A DNA stretch of 51,689 nt from an uncultured Oscillospiraceae bacterium (GTDB lineage: Bacteria; Bacillota; Clostridia; Oscillospirales; Acutalibacteraceae). A program made the position numbers and the translations under genes. Where the stretch lies: the NCBI GenBank assembly GCA_900549755.1, contig URPQ01000004.1, positions 1-51,689 on the forward strand, in the 5' to 3' direction. A model generated the notes under the pieces. It searched no databases and had not been told where the DNA came from. It worked only from the letters and a program-made list of their open reading frames with translations. Positions within the stretch are counted from its first letter, which is position 1. Each line of letters begins with the position of its first letter. This document shows positions 35,351-42,153 of the stretch, piece by piece.

Positions 35351-35383
35351 CTTCCATAAGGGTAATACTTGCCCTTATGGAAG
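35351..35383 (-). promoter_or_regulatory. Putative rolling-circle origin: hairpin with nonanucleotide AAGTATTAC
   Basis: Perfect 12-bp arms CTTCCATAAGGG and CCCTTATGGAAG enclose a 9-base loop. On the leftward (rep-coding) strand the loop and first stem base read AAGTATTAC (35370-35362). That fits the CRESS consensus NANTATTAC, nicked between T7 and A8 in viruses, and equals the PCV2 nonamer. It lies in the intergenic region immediately upstream of rep. Confidence 0.85.
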
Positions 35384-35464
35384 TGCGGCGCTGCGCTGCC
35401 GCCGGGGAATATTTTTACTAAGGCAAAAATATTCTGTTCCCCTGTCGGCATTACAGCGCCGCAC
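35383..35464. repeat. Large nested inverted repeat next to the origin
   Basis: Outer arms GTGCGGCGCTG (35383-35393) and CAGCGCCGCAC (35454-35464) are perfect. Inside, GGGGAATATTTTT faces AAAAATATTC and CCCC with a few unpaired bases. The 82-base structure adjoins the rep origin and could be the lagging-strand origin, an iteron-like control site or a terminator for the upstream small gene. Confidence 0.6.
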
Positions 35465-35468
35465 AGCA

Positions 35469-35789
35469 TTATGGCTTTTTATTAACCAATGAAATACCTG
35501 TAGCCTTTGCGCTGATTTGTGTTTTTCCCTGGCTTTCGTATGCCGACACTTCAAGTCCGCTGAATTCAACCTCCGCATAACCGTCCGGCTTTTCCATAAG
35601 CTGTTTCCCGTCAATTTTCACGCCGAGCTTTTCAAGGCTTAAATCCGGTAAAGCGACAATATATCGGTATCCGGTAACGGTTTCCGTGCGGTGTCCGTCC
35701 TTATACTCATATGTCGGGACAATATCCACCAACAGCTTTTTTGCGCCGAGAGACGCAGGATCAATTTTCAAATCACGAATGTTTAACAT
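35469..35789 (-). CDS. Conserved small protein of the element, unknown function
   Basis: A 106-residue soluble protein, largely predicted beta-sheet, with Y-E-Y-K-D-G-H-R-T-E-T-V-T-G-Y-R-Y-I-V-A-L and a Lys-rich end. It has no catalytic motif. It occupies the place of the small Orf22/Orf23-type proteins upstream of the replication gene in Tn916-like elements; a single-stranded-DNA or Rep-accessory role is possible but not shown. AAGGAGAAACAAAAA precedes the ATG. Confidence 0.7.
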   Translation of the reverse strand: MLNIRDLKIDPASLGAKKLLVDIVPTYEYKDGHRTETVTGYRYIVALPDLSLEKLGVKIDGKQLMEKPDGYAEVEFSGLEVSAYESQGKTQISAKATGISLVNKKP

Positions 35790-35892
35790 TTTTTGTTTCT
35801 CCTTTTTTAATTTTATTCAGGTTTGGCGCGCACCCTTAACCTGATTGCATTGTATCAGATTTAACAGGTGCGTTTTGCTTCCCCGGCGAAAC

Positions 35893-35925
35893 AAAAAAAG
35901 ACCGCCCTGCAAAAAGCAGGACGGC
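35893..35925 (-). terminator. Terminator of the XRE regulator gene
   Basis: GCCGTCCTGC pairs with GCAGGGCGGT around T5, and leftward reading gives T7 right after. It lies 10 bases past the regulator stop. Confidence 0.88.
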
Positions 35926-35934
35926 ATACAAATT

Positions 35935-36315
35935 TTACTCGTCTATGGGGCTTCCCAACAGAGGCAATCCCTCGTCATAAAGGAAGCTGTTTGCTTGATC
36001 GATGTTCATTTTCTCGGCTATTATTTTATCCCAGCATTTCAAATAGGGGAATGCGAGACTGAACAATTCTTTTGTTTCTTTTGAATCTAACCCTAAAGCC
36101 ACACAAACGCTCATAACAATGCGATCTGTAGGCTGATATGTACTGCCTTTATCGTTGCTGTTACGGCATATACGGCTTACGGTAGTTCTTGTTAACATAC
36201 TCTTTCTGATTAAATCAGCTTGTGTCATTTTTTTGATCTTCAGATACTTTTTAACGGAGTCTGAAAAACTGTTTACTTCTTTGTTGTAGTTGTTGTTTTG
36301 CGGGTTAATTGTCAA
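35935..36315 (-). CDS. XRE-family (lambda-repressor-like) regulator
   Basis: 126 residues. Residues about 17-80 form a helix-turn-helix domain: V-K-K-Y-L-K-I-K-K-M-T-Q-A-D-L-I-R-K-S-M-L-T-R-T-T-V-S-R-I-C-R. The rest is a helical tail. It probably controls excision or replication of the element, since such regulators sit at the boundary of the module in Tn916-like and related elements. The start could also lie a few codons downstream. Confidence 0.82.
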   Translation of the reverse strand: MTINPQNNNYNKEVNSFSDSVKKYLKIKKMTQADLIRKSMLTRTTVSRICRNSNDKGSTYQPTDRIVMSVCVALGLDSKETKELFSLAFPYLKCWDKIIAEKMNIDQANSFLYDEGLPLLGSPIDE

Positions 36316-36336
36316 TAAGACAACCCCGATTTTCGG

Positions 36337-36423
36337 TTAACCGATTATTCTGCACTCGGAGGCGGAGACAAGTTTAAAATATGCCCAAATGCTATGGATA
36401 CAGAAATACAGTGTATTAACCAT
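36337..36423 (-). CDS. Possible 28-residue peptide with a strong ribosome site
   Basis: ATG 36423 is preceded by AAGGAGGTGGTGCC, the best Shine-Dalgarno in this part of the element. The frame reads M-V-N-T-L-Y-F-C-I-H-S-I-W-A-Y-F-K-L-V-S-A and stops at 36337, 22 bases before the XRE start. It is mildly hydrophobic and could be a small membrane peptide, a leader peptide for the regulator or a coding artefact. No homology is recognised. Confidence 0.4.
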   Translation of the reverse strand: MVNTLYFCIHSIWAYFKLVSASECRIIG

Positions 36424-36516
36424 GGCACCACCTCCTTCTTAAAAAGGGCGAAAAGTTTATAGGTTGACTTTCCGCCTCCGGGAGCAAAAACAACAAGTTT
36501 TCTTTTGGTAGTGAAA

Positions 36517-36542
36517 AGAGTACAACAATAATGCTGTACTCT
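36517..36542. terminator. Hairpin upstream of the small peptide gene
   Basis: AGAGTACA and TGTACTCT pair around a 10-base loop with internal CATTATTG; TCCACCTTTTT follows on the right. It might attenuate leftward transcription into the peptide and XRE genes. Confidence 0.35.
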
Positions 36543-37130
36543 TCCACCTTTTTCTCTTATGGACTCACGTATGAGTTTTAACCGTCAGGGCAGACTGCCC
36601 CTATACACGGGTTGTAAATGGTCATTTGATATTGCCGTCAGTCCCGATCACGCTAAAGCATGTCCGACAGCAAGACAGGCGGGGTTTTCCTTGTTCTGCG
36701 GGTTGTGCGGAACGATGGATTTCGCCTGGGCCTGTCTCGGCTACTCTCCATTACTAGGCACTAAAAAACATAAACGGACTCATTACTCAAACCAAAATCA
36801 TTGCGGACATGCCGCATTATTTCACATCAAACCTTGCACCCTTAGCCTATAACTCCCGAAGTTCGCACTTTGTCCGTCCTAAAGGCGTCGGGTAGGTCGA
36901 AAGCGGTGAGCAAAAAGTGTGGTTCACGGTCTTTTTATTTGCGGTACTAACCCACCGCAAGCAAGAAACCGTGTAAATTTTACTAATTACATTCTAACGC
37001 CGCTTACCAGCAATGTCAAGCATAAATTTTAAAAAATAACTTACAATATTGTTCTTTCCAAGTGAACATGCCACAACCTTTTTTGGATAATGATTTTGTT
37101 TTCTTGAATTTAGGGTAAAATATTAAAAAA
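36543..37130. other. 588-base region without a supportable gene, ending in a nested hairpin
   Basis: A 97-codon frame exists at 36559-36852 but lacks a ribosome site and has protein-unlike composition. Near the recombinase end, CACGGT (36925-36930) and ACCGTG (36968-36973) enclose TTGCGGT and ACCGCAA, a two-layer hairpin. The region could be a long leader, a non-coding RNA or an integration scar; nothing decides between these. Confidence 0.4.
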
Positions 37131-37150
37131 TACTTGGAGGTATCAAAGGA

Positions 37151-37993
37151 ATGAAAAGACGATCTATTACGGCAAAAGCGATTGTCGAATTTAAGGAACA
37201 TCTAATCTTAGAGGAAAGGAGTGCGGCAACAGTTGAGAAGTATATCCGTGATGTTAAAGCATTTTCGGAGTATGCAGAGAACGGCACAATCACAAAAGAA
37301 ACCGTGATTGCATACAAAAAACACTTGCAGGAAAATTATGCCGTACGGAGCGTTAATTCAATGCTTGCAAGTATCAACAGTTTATTTGCATTTTTAGGTT
37401 GGCACGATTTAAGGGTAAAATCCTTAAAACTGCAACAGCAAGTATTCTGTCCCGAAGAAAAGGAACTGACAAAAGCAGAATATGCTCGGCTTTGCAAAAC
37501 TGCCGAACGCAAGCACAATGAAAGACTTAACCTTATTTTACAGACCATATGCGGTACAGGGATAAGGGTCAGCGAACTGCAATATATAACGATTGAGGCG
37601 GTAAAGAACGGCGAGGCGGTTGTAAGCTGCAAAGCAAAAACACGGCCGGTATTTATTGTAAAGGAGCTAAAACAAAAATTGCTCCGCTACGCAGCAGAGC
37701 AAGGAATAAAAAGTGGTATGATTTTTGTGACGAGGACGGGCAAGCCGATAAGCCGCACCAACATCTGGCGGGAAATGAAAGCCTTGTGTGAAGAAGCAAG
37801 TGTCAACCCGCAAAAGGTGTTTCCGCATAACCTGCGCCACCTGTTCGCCCGTGTGTTTTACGGAATTGAAAAGGACATTGCCAAGCTTGCAGATATTCTC
37901 GGTCATTCAAGCATTAACACCACAAGAATTTATATCATCTCCACCGGCACGGAACATCGTCAGCGTATGGAAAATATGCGGCTGATTATATGA
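37151..37993 (+). CDS. Tyrosine recombinase, proposed DNA invertase of the adjacent promoter switch
   Basis: A 280-residue XerC/D-like recombinase. The N-terminal core-binding domain (about 10-95) is followed by the catalytic set Arg139 (G-T-G-I-R-V-S-E-L), His226-x2-Arg229 (H-N-L-R-H), His252 (G-H-S-S-I-N) and nucleophile Tyr261. It lacks the arm-binding N-terminus of the element's integrase, as do inversion-type recombinases such as C. difficile RecV. Its stop lies only 26 bases from the first of two inverted palindromic sites. TTGGAGG precedes the ATG. Confidence 0.9.
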   Translation: MKRRSITAKAIVEFKEHLILEERSAATVEKYIRDVKAFSEYAENGTITKETVIAYKKHLQENYAVRSVNSMLASINSLFAFLGWHDLRVKSLKLQQQVFCPEEKELTKAEYARLCKTAERKHNERLNLILQTICGTGIRVSELQYITIEAVKNGEAVVSCKAKTRPVFIVKELKQKLLRYAAEQGIKSGMIFVTRTGKPISRTNIWREMKALCEEASVNPQKVFPHNLRHLFARVFYGIEKDIAKLADILGHSSINTTRIYIISTGTEHRQRMENMRLII

Positions 37994-38018
37994 AAAAAGC
38001 CACCTAAATCGGCGGCGG

Positions 38019-38040
38019 CAACATAATCTGCATTATGTTG
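38019..38040 (+). repeat. Recombination site IR-L
   Basis: 22 bases: arms CAACATAAT and ATTATGTTG around CTGC. The arms are themselves perfect inverted repeats, as in XerCD-dif or FLP-type sites, and the non-palindromic CTGC centre sets the direction. Confidence 0.88.
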
Positions 38041-38087
38041 TATGAAATTCTATTTGCAGATACAACAAACATGATTTTACATACTGG

Positions 38088-38116
38088 ATTATAGCAAAAT
38101 AACCGTAATTTGTAAA
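38088..38116 (-). promoter_or_regulatory. Promoter inside the invertible segment, facing left (OFF for the operon)
   Basis: TTTACA (38116-38111), exactly 17 bases, then TATAAT (38093-38088) with an upstream TG, giving an extended -10 TGCTATAAT. It is close to consensus and, read as assembled, points into the 3' end of the recombinase on the antisense strand. In the flipped state it would read into the FHA-ABC operon. Confidence 0.85.
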
Positions 38117-38176
38117 GTACTTTAACTGAAAAAAGTATGAAAAGCTCAAGATTGTCAAAATTTAAGCATGACGAAA

Positions 38177-38227
38177 AAGCCTTTTCTACCCATCGTTTTT
38201 GGTGATTTCGAGAAGGCTTGGTTTTTT
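38177..38227 (+). terminator. Rightward terminator inside the invertible segment
   Basis: AAGCCTTTTC pairs with GAGAAGGCTT (one G-U), with a 23-base loop, followed by GGTTTTTTATACTTTTTTT. In this orientation it insulates the operon from recombinase transcription; after inversion it faces left. Confidence 0.75.
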
Positions 38228-38281
38228 ATACTTTTTTTATGCGGTTAAGTTAATGTTTGAACATTTTTAAAACCATATTTA

Positions 38282-38303
38282 CAACATAATGCAGATTATG
38301 TTG
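38282..38303 (-). repeat. Recombination site IR-R
   Basis: Same arms CAACATAAT and ATTATGTTG with the centre GCAG, the reverse complement of the left site's CTGC. The TGTTGTA extension of IR-L is shared when IR-R is read in reverse. Confidence 0.88.
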
Positions 38304-38331
38304 TATCGACAGATCAAAAGAGGAGAAAAAT

Positions 38332-39804
38332 ATGAGTGATACGATAATTTTCGGAGATGCTGCCAAAGAACCTTCCTTGATAATTTTTTCCGGAGGAAAT
38401 ATAGAAAAAATTAGACTTAAAAAATTCATGATTGTAGGAAGAAACACAAACGACTTCCGTGCGGATATAAATTTAAAAGAGGATTTCGTGTCAAGAAAAC
38501 ACGGAATGATAGAATTTGCCGACGGAGAATTTTGTTATACCGATTTTAAAAGCTCAAATGTTACATACCTGAACGGAGTAAAGCTGAAGGAAGAGAAAAG
38601 AACATATCTTAAAGACGGCGACGTCCTGCAAATTTTTAATTGGCAAGACGGCAAGGCTATAGGGGCTGTTACGGCTGTTTACACCACCGATTATCCCGAA
38701 AGCTTTAAAACAGAAAGATTTACGGTTAACGGTGACTTTTCCGAGGTTTTTATCGGAAACAATCGCGAAAACCGCGAGGCAAGATTTTTTATGGCTAAAA
38801 ACGGTCCGGCTGTTGCTGCGGTTGAAGGCTTTGAAGACATTTTTCTAAACGGAGCAAAAATTGAAAAACCGAAATATCTTAAGCTCGGCGACTGTATAAA
38901 AATCAAGAACCTTTGCTTTTTTTACTATGAAAGATATATTGCTTATCAAAAGCCCGTAACAGAGATAAAAAAAGAAAATTCCGAGCATTTATCCCTTCAA
39001 ATAGATATTAAAGAGCGGAGCGTTATGCAGCATTCAAAGAAGCTTGTTTTGCTTAAAAATATAAGGCTTGATATAGATCCCGGAAATATGGTTCTGATAC
39101 TCGGCGGCTCAGGAGCGGGAAAGACAACATTTATGAACGCCGTAATGGGTTATGAAAAAGCAAACGGTAAAATAATGCTCGGCAATACCGATATCTACGC
39201 CGATTATGATGCCGTAAAGGAAAAAATAGGCTATGTTCCGCAACAGGACCTTGTAAGAGGGAGCGACACCGTTTTTAATACGCTTGAAAGCGCGGCTGAA
39301 ATGAAACTTCCTGTTTATATGAAAAAGTCAGATAAGAAAAAGAGAGTGGAAGAGGTTTTAAAGGTTTTCAGCCTTTGGGAAGTTAAGGATCACTTAATTT
39401 CAAAGCTTGCGGGCGGCCAGAAAAAAAGAATAAGCGTTGCGGTCGAATACATTGCCAATCCGAGCCTTTTTTTCCTTGATGAGCCGGATTCGGGACTTGA
39501 CGGTCCTGAGGCCGGAAAGCTTATGCAGAATTTAAGAAGAATAGCGGACGAGGGTAAAATTGTAATGGTTATTTCCCATATTCCCGACCGTGCTTCAAAT
39601 CTGTTTGATAAAGTGATCGTTCTTGCAAAAAGCAAAAGAACAAACCGAGGTCACCTTGCTTTTTACGGCTCGGTTAAAGAAGCCCTTGATTATTATGATA
39701 CGGAATTGTTAGAGGGTGTTGTTAAAAGAATAAATACAGATTCAATGTCGGATTATTACATTAAAAAGTACAGCGAGGAGAATAAATATGAAAACGAGAT
39801 TTAA
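38332..39804 (+). CDS. FHA-domain ABC transporter ATPase
   Basis: 490 residues. FHA domain 1 (about 13-105) has G-R (36-37), S-R-K-H (54-57) and N-G (81-82), the phosphothreonine-binding residues. A second FHA-like fold (about 125-200) lacks the full G-R/S-x-x-H set but keeps I-F-L-N-G and L-G-D-x-I. The ABC domain has Walker A G-G-S-G-A-G-K-T (258-265), P-Q-Q-D (303-306), a signature L-A-G-G-Q-K-K-R (359-366), Walker B L-F-F-L-D-E-P (379-385) and His416. This is the layout of ABCG-like FHA-ABC transporters such as mycobacterial Rv1747. Kinases and phosphatases in the same operon probably control its FHA-bound partners. AGAGGAG precedes the ATG. Confidence 0.92.
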   Translation: MSDTIIFGDAAKEPSLIIFSGGNIEKIRLKKFMIVGRNTNDFRADINLKEDFVSRKHGMIEFADGEFCYTDFKSSNVTYLNGVKLKEEKRTYLKDGDVLQIFNWQDGKAIGAVTAVYTTDYPESFKTERFTVNGDFSEVFIGNNRENREARFFMAKNGPAVAAVEGFEDIFLNGAKIEKPKYLKLGDCIKIKNLCFFYYERYIAYQKPVTEIKKENSEHLSLQIDIKERSVMQHSKKLVLLKNIRLDIDPGNMVLILGGSGAGKTTFMNAVMGYEKANGKIMLGNTDIYADYDAVKEKIGYVPQQDLVRGSDTVFNTLESAAEMKLPVYMKKSDKKKRVEEVLKVFSLWEVKDHLISKLAGGQKKRISVAVEYIANPSLFFLDEPDSGLDGPEAGKLMQNLRRIADEGKIVMVISHIPDRASNLFDKVIVLAKSKRTNRGHLAFYGSVKEALDYYDTELLEGVVKRINTDSMSDYYIKKYSEENKYENEI

Positions 39805-40594
39805 TCAGGTAAAAATATATACGAGAACCTGCTTTAATGTGTTTTTTAATGACAGAGGCTGGAAGGTCTTTATAAGCGCGGCAATAATAACGCTTATAAT
39901 TTGCTCTGTTACAAGCTCTGATATGTTTGCGGAATACAGAGCCACACAAAACGGAGCGTTTGCGCTTGTGTGCGCATGTATTTGGATAGGAATATTCAAT
40001 TCTATTCAGTCAATCTGCAAGGAGCGGGCAATAATAAAGCGCGAGCACAGATCGGGAATGCATATTTCATCCTACATAACTTCACATCTGATTTTTGAAA
40101 TGGTGCTTTGTATTGCGGAGGCGGTAATCGTAACCGCTGTAATATGCTTTGCAAACCGTAAAAATCTTCCTGACAAAGGGGTAATCTTGCCTACGGCAGT
40201 TGAGCTTTTGATAACCTTTTTCCTGATTATTTTCAGTTCTGACAGCTTGGGACTAATGGTTTCAAGTATAGTTAAAACTCCGAATACGGCAATGACCGTA
40301 ATGCCGTTTGTGCTTATAGTTCAGCTTGTAATGTCGGGCATGATATTTGAGCTTAAGGGCTTTACGGAAAAAATCGCAAAGCTTACCGTTGCAAAATGGG
40401 GGCTGAATGCTATTTGTATAACCACTGATATCAATTCTCTTCCCGCATTGATACCTCTTGAGAAAACAGTGGACGAATATAAGCATACAGCCGGGAATCT
40501 CGGAAAAATGTGGGTGATTCTGATATCGTTCACGCTGCTTTACGCGGTGATTGCTGTTATAAGTCTTAAATTTATAGATAAGGATAAAAGGTAG
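39788..40594 (+). CDS. ABC-2-type transporter permease, partner of the FHA-ABC ATPase
   Basis: 268 residues with six predicted membrane helices. It starts 17 bases before the ATPase gene ends. The segment I-C-K-E-R-A-I-I-K-R-E-H-R-S-G-M-H-I-S-S-Y-I is the E-R-x-x-x-x-R-E-x-x-x-G-x-x-x-x-x-Y motif of ABCG-like permeases, and S-M-I-V-K-T-P-N-T-A-M-like helices follow. Half-transporters of this type export lipids, lipid-linked intermediates or drugs. The substrate is unknown. Confidence 0.88.
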   Translation: MKTRFNQVKIYTRTCFNVFFNDRGWKVFISAAIITLIICSVTSSDMFAEYRATQNGAFALVCACIWIGIFNSIQSICKERAIIKREHRSGMHISSYITSHLIFEMVLCIAEAVIVTAVICFANRKNLPDKGVILPTAVELLITFFLIIFSSDSLGLMVSSIVKTPNTAMTVMPFVLIVQLVMSGMIFELKGFTEKIAKLTVAKWGLNAICITTDINSLPALIPLEKTVDEYKHTAGNLGKMWVILISFTLLYAVIAVISLKFIDKDKR

Positions 40595-40602
40595 TAGGAA
40601 TA

Positions 40603-41328
40603 ATGCTTCAGTTTGCAACAGTTACAAATAAGGGCGCGAGGGAAATAAATGAGGACTCGCTGAGTGTTTTTAAATCGGGAGAAAATTTCGGCTGCGTCTT
40701 ATGTGACGGACTCGGCGGACACGGAATGGGCGATAAGGCTTCAAAGCTTGTAAGCGAGGTTTTCAGTGACGTGTTTTATAAAACCGAAAACATAAAAGAC
40801 TTTTTGGACTGCGCTTTTTGTGCGGGGCAGGAAATTTTGCGTTCCGAACAAAAACGGCTTAACGCCCAAAACAAAATGAAAACAACGGCTGTTTCAATGG
40901 TAACGGACGGCAATGAGCTTTTTATAGGTCATATAGGTGATTCAAGACTGTATTGCTTTTCTAAAAATAAAATTAAAATGCGGACTCTTGACCACAGCGT
41001 TCCGCAGATGCTCGCGCTTGCGCATGATATCAAGGAATCCGAAATAAGATTTCACCGCGACAGGAACATAGTGCTCAGAGTTATGGGTATAGAGTGGGAA
41101 AATGAAAGCTATGAGCTTTCAAAACCCTTGCCTTTGAAGAAACATTCGGCTTTTCTTCTCTGTTCGGACGGCTTTTGGGAGCTTATAGATGAGAAAAAAA
41201 TGTGCGATTTTTTAAAGACCTCGGGCTCGGTGGATGAATGGCTTGAAATGATGACCGACGAGGTTAAAAGAAACGGAAAAAACAGAAACGCCGATAATTT
41301 TTCTGCTATTGCCGTTTTTAATGTATAG
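40603..41328 (+). CDS. PP2C-family Ser/Thr phosphatase 1
   Basis: A 241-residue PPM phosphatase with N-K-G-A-R-E-I-N-E-D, C-D-G-L-G-G-H-G-M-G-D, I-G-H-I-G-D-S-R-L-Y, C-S-D-G-F-W-E and A-D-N-F-S-A-I. All acidic metal-binding residues are present, so it should be active. It would dephosphorylate the kinases, FHA proteins or transporter of this operon. It starts 8 bases after the permease. Confidence 0.95.
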   Translation: MLQFATVTNKGAREINEDSLSVFKSGENFGCVLCDGLGGHGMGDKASKLVSEVFSDVFYKTENIKDFLDCAFCAGQEILRSEQKRLNAQNKMKTTAVSMVTDGNELFIGHIGDSRLYCFSKNKIKMRTLDHSVPQMLALAHDIKESEIRFHRDRNIVLRVMGIEWENESYELSKPLPLKKHSAFLLCSDGFWELIDEKKMCDFLKTSGSVDEWLEMMTDEVKRNGKNRNADNFSAIAVFNV

Positions 41329-41340
41329 GGGGATCAAAAA

Positions 41341-42138
41341 ATGATTTCATTCCAGAATAACTATACATTTTCAGGCAAAAACGAGTATTTTGATTTTGTT
41401 ATTCATTCTTACTTGGGCGACCGCGAGGAGCAGCAGGACACATCCGGCTATTTTATTTCCGATAATTGCGGCGCTGTTGCGCTTTGTGACGGAATGGGCG
41501 GCCACAGGGGCGGAAAGCTTGCGGGAAAAATAGGAGCGGAAACCCTGATTTCGGCTTGTGAAAAGTCGGAAAACGGGCAAAGCATAAGAAAACGTTATAT
41601 TGACGCGGCAACTGAAGCGGATAGAAAAATAAGTGCCCTGTGTGATGAATCGGGAAACAGGCTTATGGCGGGAACGACCGCAGTTTCGGTTTTTCTTTAT
41701 AAGCGCCTGCTGCAATGGATATCGGTAGGGGACAGCAGAATTTATCTGGCAAGAAACAGCGACTTTATACAGGTAACGACTGACCACAATTTGAAAACGC
41801 TGCTGAATTTTCAGCTTCAGGCCGGAGAAATTGAAAAACAGGAATATGACAGTAAAATAGCCGACGGAAATATGCTGGTATCATTTTTCGGAATGGGCGA
41901 GCTTATGTTTATTGATACAAACGATCACATGCTTCCTCTTGAGAAAAACGACACCGTTTTTCTCACCACTGACGGACTTTATAAATTGCTGAACGACGAG
42001 CTTATTAAAGAAATTCTAATGAATTTCAAAAATTCCCGCGACGCTGCTGACGCCCTTATCTACAAGGCTAAAAGGCAGTCGGAGAAAACGGATGTATCAA
42101 TGGATAATACAACATTTGCAATAATAAAAATCAAATAA
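41341..42138 (+). CDS. PP2C-family Ser/Thr phosphatase 2
   Basis: A 265-residue PPM phosphatase with G-D-R-E-E-Q-Q-D, C-D-G-M-G-G-H-R-G-G, I-S-V-G-D-S-R-I-Y-L, T-T-D-G-L-Y-K-L-L and M-D-N-T-T-F. The opening is longer than in phosphatase 1 and the two differ throughout, so they are old paralogs rather than a recent duplication. Both keep the catalytic acids. A GGGGGATCA ribosome site overlaps the stop of the previous gene. Confidence 0.95.
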   Translation: MISFQNNYTFSGKNEYFDFVIHSYLGDREEQQDTSGYFISDNCGAVALCDGMGGHRGGKLAGKIGAETLISACEKSENGQSIRKRYIDAATEADRKISALCDESGNRLMAGTTAVSVFLYKRLLQWISVGDSRIYLARNSDFIQVTTDHNLKTLLNFQLQAGEIEKQEYDSKIADGNMLVSFFGMGELMFIDTNDHMLPLEKNDTVFLTTDGLYKLLNDELIKEILMNFKNSRDAADALIYKAKRQSEKTDVSMDNTTFAIIKIK

Positions 42139-42153
42139 TTCGGAGGAATAAAA

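Larger units (their letters stand above)
38019..38303. other. Putative invertible promoter segment (241 bp between inverted recombination sites)
   Basis: The two end sites are exact reverse complements of each other, so recombination between them would flip the 241 bases 38041-38281. The segment contains a strong promoter aimed left and a terminator aimed right, hence no strong promoter reads into the operon in the assembled state. After inversion the promoter -10 would lie near 38229-38234 and read into the operon with a leader of about 90 bases. The recombinase gene is adjacent. All of this is visible in sequence; inversion itself is inferred. Confidence 0.85.

Noticed and set aside
36559..36852. 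A 97-codon rightward open frame
   Set aside because: No ribosome site, unusual residue composition and Arg codon use unlike neighbours; lies among hairpins. Treated as non-coding.
37016..37201. Leftward frame overlapping the start of the second recombinase
   Set aside because: It is opposite a well-supported gene and has no ribosome site.
38230..38290. A rightward promoter TTGAAC...TACAAC in the present orientation of the switch
   Set aside because: The -10 is poor and much weaker than the leftward TTTACA-17-TATAAT. Low basal expression cannot be excluded.
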